Positions 32,465 through 43,914 of a stretch of 64,000 bases of DNA are shown in pieces (the first letter of the stretch is position 1; every line of letters begins with the position of its first letter). Made by a program: the position numbers and the translations under genes. Source of the stretch: Blepharisma stoltei (Eukaryota > Ciliophora > Heterotrichea > Heterotrichida > Blepharismidae). Location of the stretch: contig CAJZBQ010000015.1 of the NCBI GenBank assembly GCA_914767885.1, positions 434,001-498,000 of the forward strand. The letters run 5' to 3'. Below the pieces are notes generated by a model, which saw only the letters and a program-made list of their open reading frames with translations, searched no databases and was not told the DNA's origin.

Positions 32465-35035
32465 TTAAAGCAATTTTTCATTAATAAACTGAGTGACTAA
32501 ATTCATTAACCTTGTATCGCCAGAATTGTGCACCTGTGCTAGCAGCAAACAACTATCAAACTCTTTGCTTGGATGAGATTCCAGCACTTTAAGTGCTTCA
32601 TAAATCATTCCATTGTTCACCAGTGCTTCTGCAAGTGCATTAAACGCTTCTAATCTGTAAAGCATGTCAATTCCTATTTGCAAGCCAGGTGGATAGCATA
32701 GCGAATTTGTTGAGGCTGACAAAGCGATCATCAATGTGGCAAACTCTAAGCTGTCGTTAAATACGTTGAAATGCACAAATTGGTGGAGCATTGAGAAGTT
32801 TCTGCTTCTAATCAGAACTCTTGCTAGTAATATTTGCAGCTGCTGATGGACCTGAATGTCCTCTTCGATTAAAGACTTATGGTATAGCAAGATCACGTCT
32901 GTGAGGTATTTGGAATTTATATGCTCTTTGAACAAGGATGAAAAGACTGACCCATACATATCAGATTGTAGAATTACGCTTATACCTGAGTCCAATTTTA
33001 GTTCTGGCTCTATTATTTTCCCTCTCTTTTTGATAGGTGTTTGGATTAAGCTTTTCCTCATTTCGTCTTTATTCGGGTTTTTCTTCCTTTCAAGTGCTGC
33101 GATCTTATAAACTTTGTTAAAAGTTGTGAATAAAGAAGAGATTTTATATAGCTCGATTCTTTTTCTTAAACAGTCTTTCAAGTATTCAAAGGAATAAGCT
33201 TTAAAGCCATTTCTGCGCAGTAAAAATAAAATTGCTTCGACTTGATCGTGGTGGTCTTTCACTAGAGTTTCTGGGTGAATTATGAGCTGAACTAGCTTTT
33301 TGGAGCTTAAATCAAAGCCGATATCATGATCAATGTATTTCAGCTCTTTTTCTAGAAGCATTAAGCTGTCGATGTATTGAGATTCATTGTCTAGCACTTC
33401 AAATGAAGATGGTCTTTCGCTGGGAATGATAATTCCATCATATAAAAACATAGTGTTAAAATTTCCGTTCTCATCAAGATTGTCCAAATTCATAAATATT
33501 GAGATTTCACCTACTCTTGGAGGCATTCCATGCCAGACAGTAGCAAAAGGATGAATGAAATAAGTCTCACTCTTAATATCGAAGATATAGCTTTCCTGTA
33601 AATTGTAGTTTTGCAGGATTAGGATATTGTCAGAAGAACGGATTCCGTACTTTCCAGGCTGAATTATACCTCTGTATGATACTTAATAGCATTTAAAATT
33701 TTGGAAAAGCTTTTCGCGAGCCTAATCCATTTTTATTTAAGTACCTCAATTTCAAACGACTGCTGAGGAGTCTTCTCATACTCCAGCCTATAAAATGCCA
33801 GCCTTCCTTTTGCACAATCCATATGCAGAAAATAAATTGAGTCATACAGCTTTATTACTTTACATTAATTGCTCAGTGTTTAACGTGCCAGCTTTTTCCG
33901 CAGGATGATTTAGGCAGCCCATCTTTTTAACTCCAGCCTAGGACTTGAGGGCAATCCCAACGCTAAAATGGTGTCAAAGTCACAATCGCCGATATCAACA
34001 AAATGGTAAAGGCATTCCTAAACAGCAATCCCATATGGCTGGCCAGAAAACACACTCGAGAAGCATTTTCCTTGCTCCATAACATAAGTCCCGCGTGTGC
34101 TCCACCTAAGGGTCACCCTCCTCGGGTGCACCAGACGGTAAAACTCCTATAAAGCCTAAAATCCTGAGCCAAAAGACTTACCCTATGCAATAAGCCTTAT
34201 TTAGTATTGTGGATAAAGGTGCACAAGATAAACCAACCCCATAATAAAAATTGTGGAGAGGAAAGATTTACGGAGTAAACTATTTCCATATGTAGCCATT
34301 TTATTATTATGAGTCATACAGCTTAAGCAAGCTCACTTGATGAGGAGACTCTTGGCTTGCCGAGTTGTAATAATGCCTCAAATTTGATGAATTAGCTGGG
34401 ATATTAATTCAGAGGCTGTCATTTATTTTCCCAACATCAATATAAAACTTATACCCTTGGAATTTAGTGCTTTTGGTCTGATTCAAGAAATAAGTGTAAA
34501 ACTTCCCTTGGTTCGGCACAGAGGCAGCAGCAATGACCACAAATTCGCTAGGTTCGACCCAATAATGAGAAACTTCATGCTGATAGCTTCTTATGCTGAC
34601 AAGTTTAAACTGTTTATCAGAAAGCTTATAAAACTCTATGCTGTTGGTAGCGATCATAAAGAAATCACATAGCGGAGTGATTCCTTTGGTCCAATGAAAG
34701 CCTAATATTGTGTTCTTTTTGGAACAGGTTATTGAAAAATCTTGCTGGAGTTCTAAGTTGATAAACTCCTATATGAAATTTACCAGCCTGTCAGGGGCTT
34801 CTTGATAGGCTACAAGCTTTTGGTCAGAAGATAAATTCATACTTATGAGTTTCTTATTACTAGATAATCAGTACCTTAGCTGTTCAATAATTATAAGGGA
34901 ATCATCTTTTTCTGAGTAAATGGATCTGATTCTTAAGATGTCTTTGTTTTTGAATACAAAGCTGTTTTGGCAAGAGTTGTAGAAAATTTCTGTGTCTGGG
35001 TCATCATTCAAGTTTTCAATTGTGTCGAGTTCCAT
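32465..35035 (-). CDS. RMC1-like regulator of MON1-CCZ1 (673 aa)
   Basis: ATG at 35035 (MELDTIENLN). After removing a 15-nt intron (34769-34783), a retroposon (472 bp) and a 62-bp IES, 674 codons remain, close to the 657 aa of human RMC1. The N-terminal half is beta-propeller-like (SIEFYKLSD, KLYDSIYFLHMDC); the C-terminal half is the helical Mic1 domain (LIIHPETLVKDHHDQVEAIL, QIGIDMLYRLEAFNALAEAL). Known RMC1 stabilises the MON1-CCZ1 exchange factor for Rab7 on late endosomes. Family assignment is from overall pattern and length, not from a catalytic motif. Confidence 0.6.
33680..33741. mobile_element. Very short IES (62 bp)
   Basis: TAC at 33680-33682 and 33742-33744. Without removal a TAA interrupts the RMC1-like frame directly after FEIEVLK; removal gives FEIEVSYRGIIQPGKY. 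AT-rich, no TIR. Confidence 0.65.
33853..34310 (-). mobile_element. Retroposon in an RMC1-like exon, with 14-bp target duplication
   Basis: GAGTCATACAGCTT occurs at 33839-33852 and 34311-34324. The body is GC-richer than the gene and starts, on the minus strand, AATAAAATGGCTACATATGG, like other retroposons here. Removing body plus one duplication copy (472 bp) restores KLYDS-IYFLH. The duplication contains a TA. Confidence 0.8.
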
Positions 35036-35057
35036 ATTCCTGAAATTTCTATTAATA

Positions 35058-35563
35058 AATTAAATTAAACGGCTTAAGGTCTTCCAGATTTGATGCTTTC
35101 GCACTATTTCGACAACTAGCCCTTGCTGGTTAGGGTTAGCATTAGCTGATTGAGTTGCACTTAGCAGCAGACTTCTCCCAGAACTAAGTGATTTCACTAC
35201 GTCCCTAAGTTTTTACGGGCCAGAAAAACCCCTCGTGATGAACATCTCAAGGGTGCTATGAGGCAAAGGTCAGCCGATGCCTCCTGTCGGCACCTTGAGA
35301 AAGGGTGACGCCCAGGAAAAAAGAATCACTGCTCTGGGAATGACAGAGAAAGAATCTGTGGCCCAAAAGCCATTTGGATAATCAATACCTGGACTGGAAT
35401 GGCCGCCAGTTGACTCCCAAGGTCACCCACCCCATACGGCCGCCATGCCATCAGTAAGCTTGGGTTAGAATCAAAGGCCTGAACCTTGGTGACCATATGG
35501 ATTTGAGCGCCCAAAGTATACGTTGTCGGTAGGACATATTTTGTTGCCGCCATCATATTAATT
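35058..35563 (-). mobile_element. Retroposon upstream of the RMC1-like gene (506 bp)
   Basis: 13-bp duplication ATTTCTATTAATA at 35045-35057 and 35564-35576. Minus-strand start ATGATGGCGGCAAC, end GTTTAATTTAATT. The duplication lies 10 bp before the RMC1-like ATG, so the element sits in the 5' untranslated or promoter region. Confidence 0.75.
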
Positions 35564-35774
35564 ATTTCTATTAATAGGATGCGAGCAAGATCATGAATAT
35601 TAATAGAGAAGCTACCCCTTTGCGTCAGCAAAAATTATTTTAGAAATAACCCTCTTTGAAGACAACATAATATTTTAATAAAAATGTTTCTATATAAAAT
35701 ATATGTAATATTTATTATCATGCTAATTTTATTTTCTTTCTTCTATACGCATATTTTATATTTTTGAAAATTTC

Positions 35775-36349
35775 TAACTCCCCCCCCATCATTGATCGAA
35801 CGACTCGCCATCGTTCGATCAAGGATGGGGGGTTAAAAAAATTTTTTGGAAACAAAATTTATATATAAAATAAAAAAATATATATATATATTTTTTTTAT
35901 TTACTTTTAAATAAGAGGGCTAAGAGCATTTAATAATTAGTTTTACAGCAACAAATTGAATTAATTTCATAAAATACCAATTTTTAATATTTTGATTTAT
36001 TAGTTACCTTTTAAAGTGTATAAATTTTAATTTGTTCCTTATTGAATTAAATTTTTTGTTTTTTAAATTTTAAAGAATCTCTTTATTTTAGATTATTAAA
36101 GTTTTTAAGCCTAGGTTGATGGCTAAATCACTTCGGATAGGTGATTCCACAGCTTTCTGTGTCGTCTTAAAGCTCTGAAAACAACTTCATTAGGTACATC
36201 TTCCCAAGCTTTTGATAATTAATATATTTTTTATATATATAAAAATTTGCATGATATGAAAATCGTTCGATCAAGGATGGGGTTTAATTTCCCCAAATTT
36301 TTAGGAATTTTTACATTTAATCGTTCGATCAAGGATAGGGGAGGGGGAG
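35775..36349 (-). mobile_element. Family A MITE, full length (575 bp), intergenic
   Basis: TAA flanks at 35775-35777 and 36350-36352. Inverted relative to the copies at 8550 and 50118. Same four 18-mers and same AT-rich centre (GGTTTTATTAGTTACC-like, CTCTTATTTAAAAGTAAAT). Confidence 0.9.
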
Positions 36350-36498
36350 TAAAAATAATTATGCACAGCCATAAAAATTGGTTGCCAAAGTTTGGGGGGA
36401 GTTATCGTAAAAAACTCTATCTAGAAGCTTTGATAAAAATTTTAATAATCCTTCTCAATTTTGATATAACTAATTATAATATCTTTAATTGCACCAGA

Positions 36499-37230
36499 CT
36501 AATCTAGCCTTTCCCACCCTTCTTTTGCAAGCGTAATTAAGTTTTTCACGCGATTTCCACACTTTGAAGCCCACTTTGCAACAGCATTTTCGCTTTTTTC
36601 AGTCAAATCTGTAACAAACTCCCTTAAGCTTGTCCTTGTGTAATCAACAATCTCTTCGGCCTTCCTTCCATATTCCACCCCTTTCGTCTTCATGACCCTT
36701 GCCAACTTTCTCAATTTTTTCTTCAGCTTAATCTGCATGACCTTTGCTTTGGAGACCCCAATTTCATGTGGATCATATCCTTCATTCAATAGCTTCCCTA
36801 CTAGAGTGTCATAATTTCGAATTGCCCTAATGATAATTTCATCTGTGTCTATATCAAGCTCTTTAGGGAACTCAAGGACCTTTTCTGGTATATCAACCGA
36901 GATCTCAGATGCGGTTGCAGTTGCAACGTAATCTACCTTCAGCGCTTTTAAGGTTTCAGCCGTTACCTCTCCTTTAAGTGTTCTGATTTCGTCGATTCCT
37001 TTGAAGTGCTTTAGGGTTTCTACTTTTTCAGTCAGAGAAAGAAGCGAGGTATTTGTGTCTTCAACAATCAAGCCAAGGACCAGATGCACTTTTTTGAATT
37101 TATTTTGGATTTCGGTGATAAGTTTAGCGTGACCTCCGTGGATGTAGTCAAATCTGGCAGGCAAAAGAACTCTGACTTCTTTGCCGCGTAAATTTATATT
37201 GAGAGTGCTGGTATCGCGAGATTCTTCCAT
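36499..37230 (-). CDS. CTP:phosphocholine cytidylyltransferase (243 aa)
   Basis: Residues about 18-150 are the nucleotidyltransferase fold: RVLLPARFDYIHGGHAKLI carries the HxGH motif (HGGH), and IIIRAIRNYD aligns with the IITRIVRDYD segment of PCYT1. The C-terminal 80 residues are an amphipathic Lys/Arg/Glu helix (KLKKKLRKLARVMKTKG) like the membrane-sensing M domain. It would make CDP-choline for phosphatidylcholine synthesis. The usual RTEGISTSDII signature is replaced by KELDIDTDEII, so the RTEGIST part is not conserved. Only 30 bp separate its ATG from the divergent gene at 37261. Confidence 0.75.
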   Translation of the reverse strand: MEESRDTSTLNINLRGKEVRVLLPARFDYIHGGHAKLITEIQNKFKKVHLVLGLIVEDTNTSLLSLTEKVETLKHFKGIDEIRTLKGEVTAETLKALKVDYVATATASEISVDIPEKVLEFPKELDIDTDEIIIRAIRNYDTLVGKLLNEGYDPHEIGVSKAKVMQIKLKKKLRKLARVMKTKGVEYGRKAEEIVDYTRTSLREFVTDLTEKSENAVAKWASKCGNRVKNLITLAKEGWERLD

Positions 37231-37260
37231 TTATAATTTAATTTATATTCATGTCATTTG
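37231..37260. promoter_or_regulatory. 30-bp divergent promoter gap
   Basis: Between the minus-strand ATG at 37230 and the plus-strand ATG at 37261. A bidirectional promoter must overlap coding sequence or be extremely short, unless the plus-strand start is further in (for example Met at 37267). Confidence 0.5.
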
Positions 37261-39880
37261 ATGCATATGCTTGAGGATAATGATTGCTTATATCCCCCTA
37301 ATATAAAATCCTTGTTTTTTTGAGGTACTCAGTTGAATAGAATAGTACATCATTGGGCTAAAAGGCAGCAAGAACTCCAAGAGCACTCAAAGCAGCTGGC
37401 CTTACAAAAAATTAATTTTTCTTCAAAAAATTCACAAGAAAAATCAAGGTATGGCTCGATAAAAATTTCTCAAAAAGATGCACCTGTAGAAGAATTGCGC
37501 ATGATGCTGCATCTTGGTCAAGAAGAAATACAAGATATTACGTCAGCTTTAAGTCTGGAAAGGAAAAAAAACTATGAAATTGAAAGTCAGCTGCAGGTTT
37601 ATAAAGACCGCTGTGAAGACTTGGAGAGGACAAATCGATCTTTGACGACTTTATTGGTGGAAAAAGACAATTTAGTGAGTAAATATGTCGCTGAGCTGGC
37701 ACTTTTTAAGAATTTTAAGCCTTCACAAGGAAAAATTAGCATGATTTCTGATTTGGCGGATAGTATAAATTTAGATGAAGAAGATGTCAGCGAAGAATGA
37801 ACAGCCCAAATCATTCATCAGCCAGTTGGGAAAAAAATAATTGATTTTTCTAGTGTAAAGCAGCCGAATTTGCTTGATCGAGAAATTATTATACAAGATG
37901 AAATTGAATTTAAAAAATTAAAAAGGGCTCTTCAAGAAACACAGGAGCTTTATAGGGCGACTTCTGAGCAGCTAAAAGAAAAATCAGATAAATGCGACAG
38001 GCAAGAAGAAGAACTTGCTGCTCTTAGAGCCAAACTTCAAGAAACAAGAAATGATTTTAATTCGCTTTCATCACAAATTCTCACTCCCCATATGCTTGAT
38101 TAGCAACACCATTTAAAATTTCCTTAAAAATTGAAAATTAGCCCAAATCTTGATCAAACAATTTTCATATAGTCAAGATTGAAACCATTCCTCTACCCAT
38201 CTCAAATTTAACTGCTATGTATAATAGCATATGGGCAATTGCAATACGATTTCTAGTGTATTTGCTAATATTTATACTCTATCTTTTGCATAAATACTTT
38301 TATTCGGGAAAAAATTTGATAAAAAATTTTTATGTTAATAAAATTTACTTTTTATCAAAAATTTTACCCATCAATGATCGATGGGATAGATTTGATCAAG
38401 TACGAGGGAGTTAGACAGTCAAGTGATAGAGATTATCAATCAAAAAGCATATTAGTGGAATTGGATGAATTAAGAGCTAAAAAGTCTGACTATGAAAATG
38501 AGCTGAAGAAGCTAGAAAATCGATACAAAGCAAGCATTGAACAATTTGAGTCAGATCTCGCAAATTCCCGAGAAAGATTTCTCAGTCTTTTGGACAGCAA
38601 AACTAAAATTGAGAGTGAAATTTTGGAATCAAAAATCGAAAAAAGAGAACTGCAAAATCAGCTGCAGGTAAAAGATACCGCCATAAGTGAAATGAGTGCA
38701 ACGATACAAAGCTATGAAAAAGAGATCTCCTTCCTAAAAAAAAGTTTGAGCTTGAATGGGAAAGATATTTCTAAAATAGACCAATCAACAGAAGAATTAC
38801 TGTCACTTGAAAAACTTAATCATTCACTTAAAGAAACAATAAAAAATTTGGAAAATAAAGAAAAACATCATTTGGAAGAAATTGAAAACCTTAAAGAAAA
38901 AATCGAAATATATGAGACTGAACAGAACCATGAAGCCAAAGTAGACGAAAATGTTTCTCAGCAGACCTTGCAGCAGCTTTCCTATATAATTTTATCAAAA
39001 GATAAGGCATCATCGCTAGATTCCTCTTCAAGCACTATAATTAAGCAGGTTTTCGGAGACAATTGTATGAAGCTTATAGAGAATTATGAAGAAATGCTAC
39101 AAAACCTGCAGGCAGATAAACAAACGCTAAGGGATAGGCTAAATTATGAAGTTGAGCAGCGAGCGCATACACTTGAAGAGGTAAAAGGGCTGCTTGAAGT
39201 TATGTTCCGTTTAGATAGCAACAACAGAGAAGTGGAATATAAAATCAAAGAGGTCTCTGATGAGCTTTTCAGCGTAAGAAACCAGCTTTCTGACGATGTT
39301 TTAGTATCGCCTAAGCATGTCCATAATGTTTTCTCCTTTAGAGACTCTGAAGAAAAACTTAAGCGAAGACTGGACCAGCAATTAAACGAGACAAAAGAGT
39401 TGGAAAGATTAAAGACAAGTCTTGAGCAACAAAAATCCGAGAAGCATCGGGCGTTGGCCGAAAAAGAACAATATAGAGAAGATCTTGCTCAAAGCATCCT
39501 TATTATAGCAGAGCTTAAAGAGAAAATTTCGATGATAGAAGGCACTGCTCAGAATTGCGACTTAATTGGATTCTTACAATGTGAGGCAGCTGCGTTTGAA
39601 GATATAGATAATTCCTGGGGATAGCGCGGAATACGCTATCCCCAGGACCAACCCGGGATCGGATTCACACATGGAACGGGAGTTCCATGTGTGGATCCAT
39701 TTTTTACATGTGAGATATTTACTTTCACGTGTGAAAAATGGATCCACACATGGAACCCTCGTTCCATGTGGGATCCGATCCCGGTTGGTCCTGGGGATAG
39801 CGTATTCCGCGCTATCCCCAGGAATTTTCTATATATTTGGTGAGAACCAACTAGCCGAAGAAAGCTTTTCTGAGCTTTAA
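37261..39880 (+). CDS. Long coiled-coil protein (688 aa)
   Basis: The start ATG 37261 (MHMLEDNDCLYPPNIKSLFF) is the first in frame; an in-frame TGA at 37321-37323 is Trp. Nearly all of residues 60-660 are predicted coiled coil (heptads such as LERTNRSLTTLLVEKDN, ELRAKKSDYENELKKLENRY). Two IESs (38081-38410 and 39609-39831) are removed in frame, the second giving FEDIDIFGENQL before TAA at 39878-39880. Total 689 codons. No motor, zinc or kinase domain. It resembles centrosomal or basal-body coiled-coil proteins in style only. Confidence 0.65.
38081..38410 (+). mobile_element. Degenerate family A-like IES (about 330 bp)
   Basis: Flanks TCA (38081-38083) and TTA (38411-38413). Left end CTCCCC, internal GATCAAACAATTTTCATAT like family A, right end TTTGATCAAGTACGAGGGAG. 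A TA-only alternative (38091 to 38411) is also in frame and adds three residues; the sequence alone does not decide. Confidence 0.65.
39609..39831. mobile_element. Family C palindromic IES (223 bp) in a coding exon
   Basis: TA at 39609-39610 and 39832-39833. Nearly perfect palindrome with arms beginning ATTCCTGGGGATAGCG. Joined sequence reads GAT-ATA-GAT-ATA-TTT. Confidence 0.85.
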
Positions 39881-39889
39881 TGCTATTAA

Positions 39890-40489
39890 TTACCATAATT
39901 TTTCTAATGCTTTAGTCGTATCTACACTTCCTAATTCTGCCAACTCCAATAAAGACTCAGTTGGCAGTGCTGCATCAAGTACTTTACAGTTATTTATCTT
40001 CCCCATCAACATATCATAATTATCACTAACTTTCTTCTGCAAATCCAAGTACTCATATCTCTCTTCTCCAAAGTTTCCTCTTAATTGAGCTTCTCTTGGG
40101 TCAAGCTTTAAGTAGAGCACAATATCAGGCTTTAGAAGTCCTATATCTGAAGCCATGCATCATTCCAAATCTAGCCCTTTGGCGGCAGAATAAACAACTC
40201 CAGAATAAGCGTATCTGTCAAGGATAACGTTTTTTCCAGCATTTAATGTCTGTTCAATGAGGCCTTTGCACTCCCATCTGTTTGCAGAAAACAACAAGTG
40301 GATTGCTTCATCACTCATGTGTATTGAATTAGTTAAATAGCTATTTATCATAGAACCAATTTGAGTTTGCCTGTTAGGAAATGACATTATTTCAGAATTA
40401 CCCAGTCTCGCAGCTAGAGCACGCACAAAAGTAGATTTTCCTGATCGATCGATGCCCTCAACGACAATAAAAAGCCCTCTTACAGCCAT
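39890..40489 (-). CDS. Thymidylate kinase (dTMP kinase), 199 aa
   Basis: P-loop VEGIDRSGKSTFVRALA, the dTMP-binding LFSANRWE, and LDRYAYSGVVYSAAKG (DRY motif) are all present in normal order. TGA at 40160-40162 is Trp (LEWCMASD). Phosphorylates dTMP to dTDP. Length is typical (human 212 aa). It is packed between neighbours: 9 bp from the convergent coiled-coil gene and 8 bp from the FAM135 gene upstream. Confidence 0.92.
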
Positions 40490-40497
40490 TTTAATTA

Positions 40498-43400
40498 TTA
40501 AGATAATAGTTCAGGATATCTATATATAATCATCTTCATCAAGGTTTGGTTTTCTAAGAACTGGATGTGGGCAGCTCTACCTATAAACGAGTCCAAAGAT
40601 TTCTCGGCGATTTTGAAATTTATGTCAAGGCGGTAAAGAGTATCAACACTCATAAGAGAAAGGAGGTTGCTTGCCATTTCCATGTAGATTTCGCCTTTAT
40701 CTGGGTCATTTGCAGCACGCTGAGAAACTTCCATTCTTGCTGAGTCATATGGGACATATTGGTCTTGGAAGCTACTGACTAATGCGACTTGTTTGAACCA
40801 GCCTAGACCCTTTTTGGTGGATAGCTCATACATGAAAGTTTGTCTCATGTTTCTGTTGTCGCCCATAGTAAGCTGCTGTAGACACCTTGATTTCCTTCAC
40901 TTTTTAAGAAGCCACATGCCAGCATCAATGATCCTTGATGAATTGTACATGTAGCCTAGGTGGGGACTTGAAAAAGACATATACAGGTGCATTCGTGATG
41001 AGTATTGCTCTAAGTATGGCAGTGCTGACCTAATTATAAGTCCTCCTAAAGAATGGCCTATAAAAGAAAGTCTGCCCAGAGATTTATTAGGACACCACTC
41101 AGATATAAAATTCATGACCTCCTGAGCTAGCCTAACTCCCATTTCTCCTATATCCCCTTCAGTTGAGTCTTCATTAGAATTGGAGCACAAAAATAAAGCT
41201 TCTGGGTGAACAGTGGCAATATTATTTTTCATTAATCGCATATCAAAATGGTTTCCTTGAAACCCATGGACTAATACAATTAAGTGTACTCCTCTATATA
41301 GCGTATTTTGCTTAAAAGAAATTTCGCTATCGAAGTTTTCAAAACTGTCGCCAGTACTTTGTGATAATGGATGCATTGAATTAATGGCGCTATTAATTTC
41401 TCTTATACAGATATCTTCAAATAAGATTGGGTGGATTTCTGGGCTTGGAAGCATGCCTTCTTCTTCTATTGGCATAGGCTCTGGAGTTCGATAGACTCTA
41501 TCTTGTCTACGCTGCTGAGCAACTATGTCATGTGTGACCCCTATATTTTCATCTAACTCCCCTCCAATAATAGCAAAATCTTCCTTATACAAAATTTTTA
41601 AATTGCATTTTTTATATGAATAGATCATTGGGGTTTTCAGATAAAATTTCAAAAAATGCATTTTCCATCCTAGAATAATGTATTCATATGAAATATACTA
41701 TTTGAAAATTTTATGCTAAAACCGCCACAAATAAGCAAGAATTTGCTTATTATTGGGGGAGTGAGGATAAATTAAAATCTTTAGTCTTTATAACATTTCT
41801 AATAATGCTTTCACTTCATCTTTCTTTAAATTTTTCGCTGAAATTTTCTTGAAGGAGAGTCGAAAGTGGTCTTGGAGCTAGTTTTACTAACTCTCTCCAT
41901 TAGCAATTTAAACAATAGGAAAAATCTCTATTTTTTAAGAAAAAACCAACCTCCATGAGTGAACAAAAGTTTTTTATAAAAATTATTTTGCCTTTTAAGG
42001 ATAATTATTATAATAAAATCACTCGCTGATTTTATTTAATTTCATTCTTAAAATAATTTTACAATTAAATTATATACTTCCTAATTTTAGAAGGATTTTT
42101 TTAATTTTGAAAGACAAATTTACTATATAAATTTATCTCCCTTAGCAGCGATCAAATGGATTTTACTGATCACAGATCAGTGGAGTAAATCAAGAAGTCT
42201 GTGCCATAGCTGAAGAAGTTGCCCTGCCATAAGATTGATATCAGTCAGCAGCATCCCTGCAATTTTTGTTGGATCATGTGATGCTACTCTTTCACTAAAC
42301 CTTGAGCCTGATCCCTGCCTTTCTTCTTCAAGGCCTGAAATACTACTTAAAGAAATTTCTGGTCTGTCTTCTTTGTTTTCATCAATATAATCTAGCGCTG
42401 CGGATGACTCATTCATGGAGTCTATAAAGTTTTTACGATTCAGGGGATATGAGACTTGCACTTGACTGCCTGGAAGTGTTAAATGAGGTGGCAAGCAGAT
42501 CGGTCCAAGTGACTCTTTTTCCCTTTGATTCAAGCATTTTCCTGTAAATAATAAAAAGCAGTTTCTTAATTTTTCATAGGAATTCGCCATCATTTCAATA
42601 TATTTGTGATAAATCTTGTCAGTTTCCTCAGCACCTACAGTGGGCCGTGATTTTTCCAGGGCACCATTTTGTTAAAACTTTTTCCTTGTCAGACATATTT
42701 GCTCGTAAAAAAAATTTATTTTTTGACCAAATAGCTGAGAGATAAATTTTTCGATCAAATAGTACCAAGAAAATGGTTGCAAGGGATAATATCCCAATGA
42801 AAGACATTCACAGCACCTACATAGGATTTTGGCTTTCCCTTGCTATCCTTAAATAGATACTCTGCAAAACTAGTGTATCCAAGTTTTTGCTTTGAATTTT
42901 TCGGTGACGATATTTGTGGTAGCACGCGGTACCTAAAATCAAGCAAGGAAGTATGCACCATAAGGTTGGCTATCGAAAAATAATTTTCACTGAACACAAG
43001 TGGATAGAATTCGTGCATTCCTGATGCTCCCGCGCTTAAGGTCAATTTCGATTTTGCGACACTTTTGAATTCCAGCTGATGCTCCTCAACCATTTCATAA
43101 GCTTTCTCAGGAGTGACTTCTCCTCCAAGGTCGCTGAACATTAGTTCAACATCAATAAAGATTTCTTTTTTCAAAATATTTAGTTCTTCGTCAATTCAAT
43201 CAATGAATTAATTTAACTAACTCTAGCTGCATAGGTTACGAGACATTATTTTCTCCATCTATCTTGTCGCTTATCTCAAATTTATGTATGGCCTAGAAGT
43301 CCGAGCTGCTTCTTCTAGTTCCATGAAGGCTTTGAAATCTAGAAGTTCTTGAAATAATAGCGAACTGGAGAGTTGCCTCATTCTATTCGTTTTTTCCCCA

Positions 43401-43900
43401 GTGTGTGCTCGGACTAAGGGTAAATGGAAGAAGTATAAAATTCATGACCATTTTCTCCTCTTGTGTAGAATCCTCGTTCAAAAGCCTAACCTATCATATA
43501 AAAAGTTGGATGAGTCTAAAGGAATTCGAGGAGCGAATACCTTTCCATCCAAAGCCATTTTATTATTATCCTCTCTCTTGCCAATTTCAGTTCTAAAATA
43601 GCCAATGTCGTTCAGTTCGACTTCTTCTTCACAATATCTGATCAAAAAGGCTCTGGTATAGTAGATTTTGGTAGACTCATCTTTACCAGCTGGCATTACA
43701 TGGTGAGGGTCGTGCTTCTGTGTCCTTTTGCTCCTTACAACATAAGTGCTAATCACATTATAAGGATGAGCTGGGGTAACGCTAGCTGGAGTTGCTGTAT
43801 AGACTGAGAACTTGAGGAAATAAAGCCCTTGATGGAATAAATCTATGTTCCGGAAACTTTCCACATGAATTGCCACTTCAACGATTCCTTTTAAAGACAT
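40498..43900 (-). CDS. FAM135-like protein with C-terminal lipase domain (895 aa)
   Basis: ATG at 43900. N-terminal FAM135 domain: ESFRNIDLFHQGLYFLKFSV, then SENYFSIANLMVHTSLLDFR. C-terminal alpha/beta-hydrolase: LIVLVHGFQGNHFDMRLMKN, nucleophile elbow IGHSLGGLIIRSAL, SSPHLGYMYNSS, QDQYVPYDSARME, and GRAAHI with the likely catalytic His. Order and spacing match human FAM135A/B. Four insertions (43181-43282, 42636-42742, 41888-42185, 41554-41761) are removed to give 896 codons. Joins read RPYI-NILKKE, SKNL-GAEETD, LLDL-VKLAPR and LSS-DENIG. The two short ones rest on frame alone. Function in the family is poorly known; lipase or transacylase activity is inferred. Confidence 0.8.
41554..41761. 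mobile_element. Family H TIR element/IES (208 bp)
   Basis: TIR ACTCCCCTCCAATAATAGCA against ACTCCCCCAATAATAAGCAA. Flanks differ: TAA at 41554-41556, TGA at 41762-41764. Removal keeps the FAM135 frame with either flank. Confidence 0.75.
41888..42185 (+). mobile_element. Family B MITE/IES (298 bp)
   Basis: TAA flanks at 41888-41890 and 42186-42188. Left part has AACAATAGGAAAAATCTC and CCTCCATGAGTGAACAAAAG; the right part is decayed. Removal joins LLDL to VKLAPRP. Confidence 0.75.
42636..42742. mobile_element. Candidate short IES (107 bp)
   Basis: TA at 42636-42637 and 42743-42744. Removes TAA codons between two FAM135 segments; no TIR. Other junctions are possible. Confidence 0.4.
43181..43282. 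mobile_element. Candidate short IES (102 bp)
   Basis: TA within a minus-strand TAAAT repeat at both ends. Removal bypasses two stops and joins SRPYI to NILKKEIF. Confidence 0.6.
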
Positions 43901-43914
43901 TTAAAATAATTAAA

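Noticed and set aside
35326-35631. 101-codon minus-strand ORF
   Set aside because: It spans the retroposon 35058-35563 and its target duplication, so it is not an independent gene.
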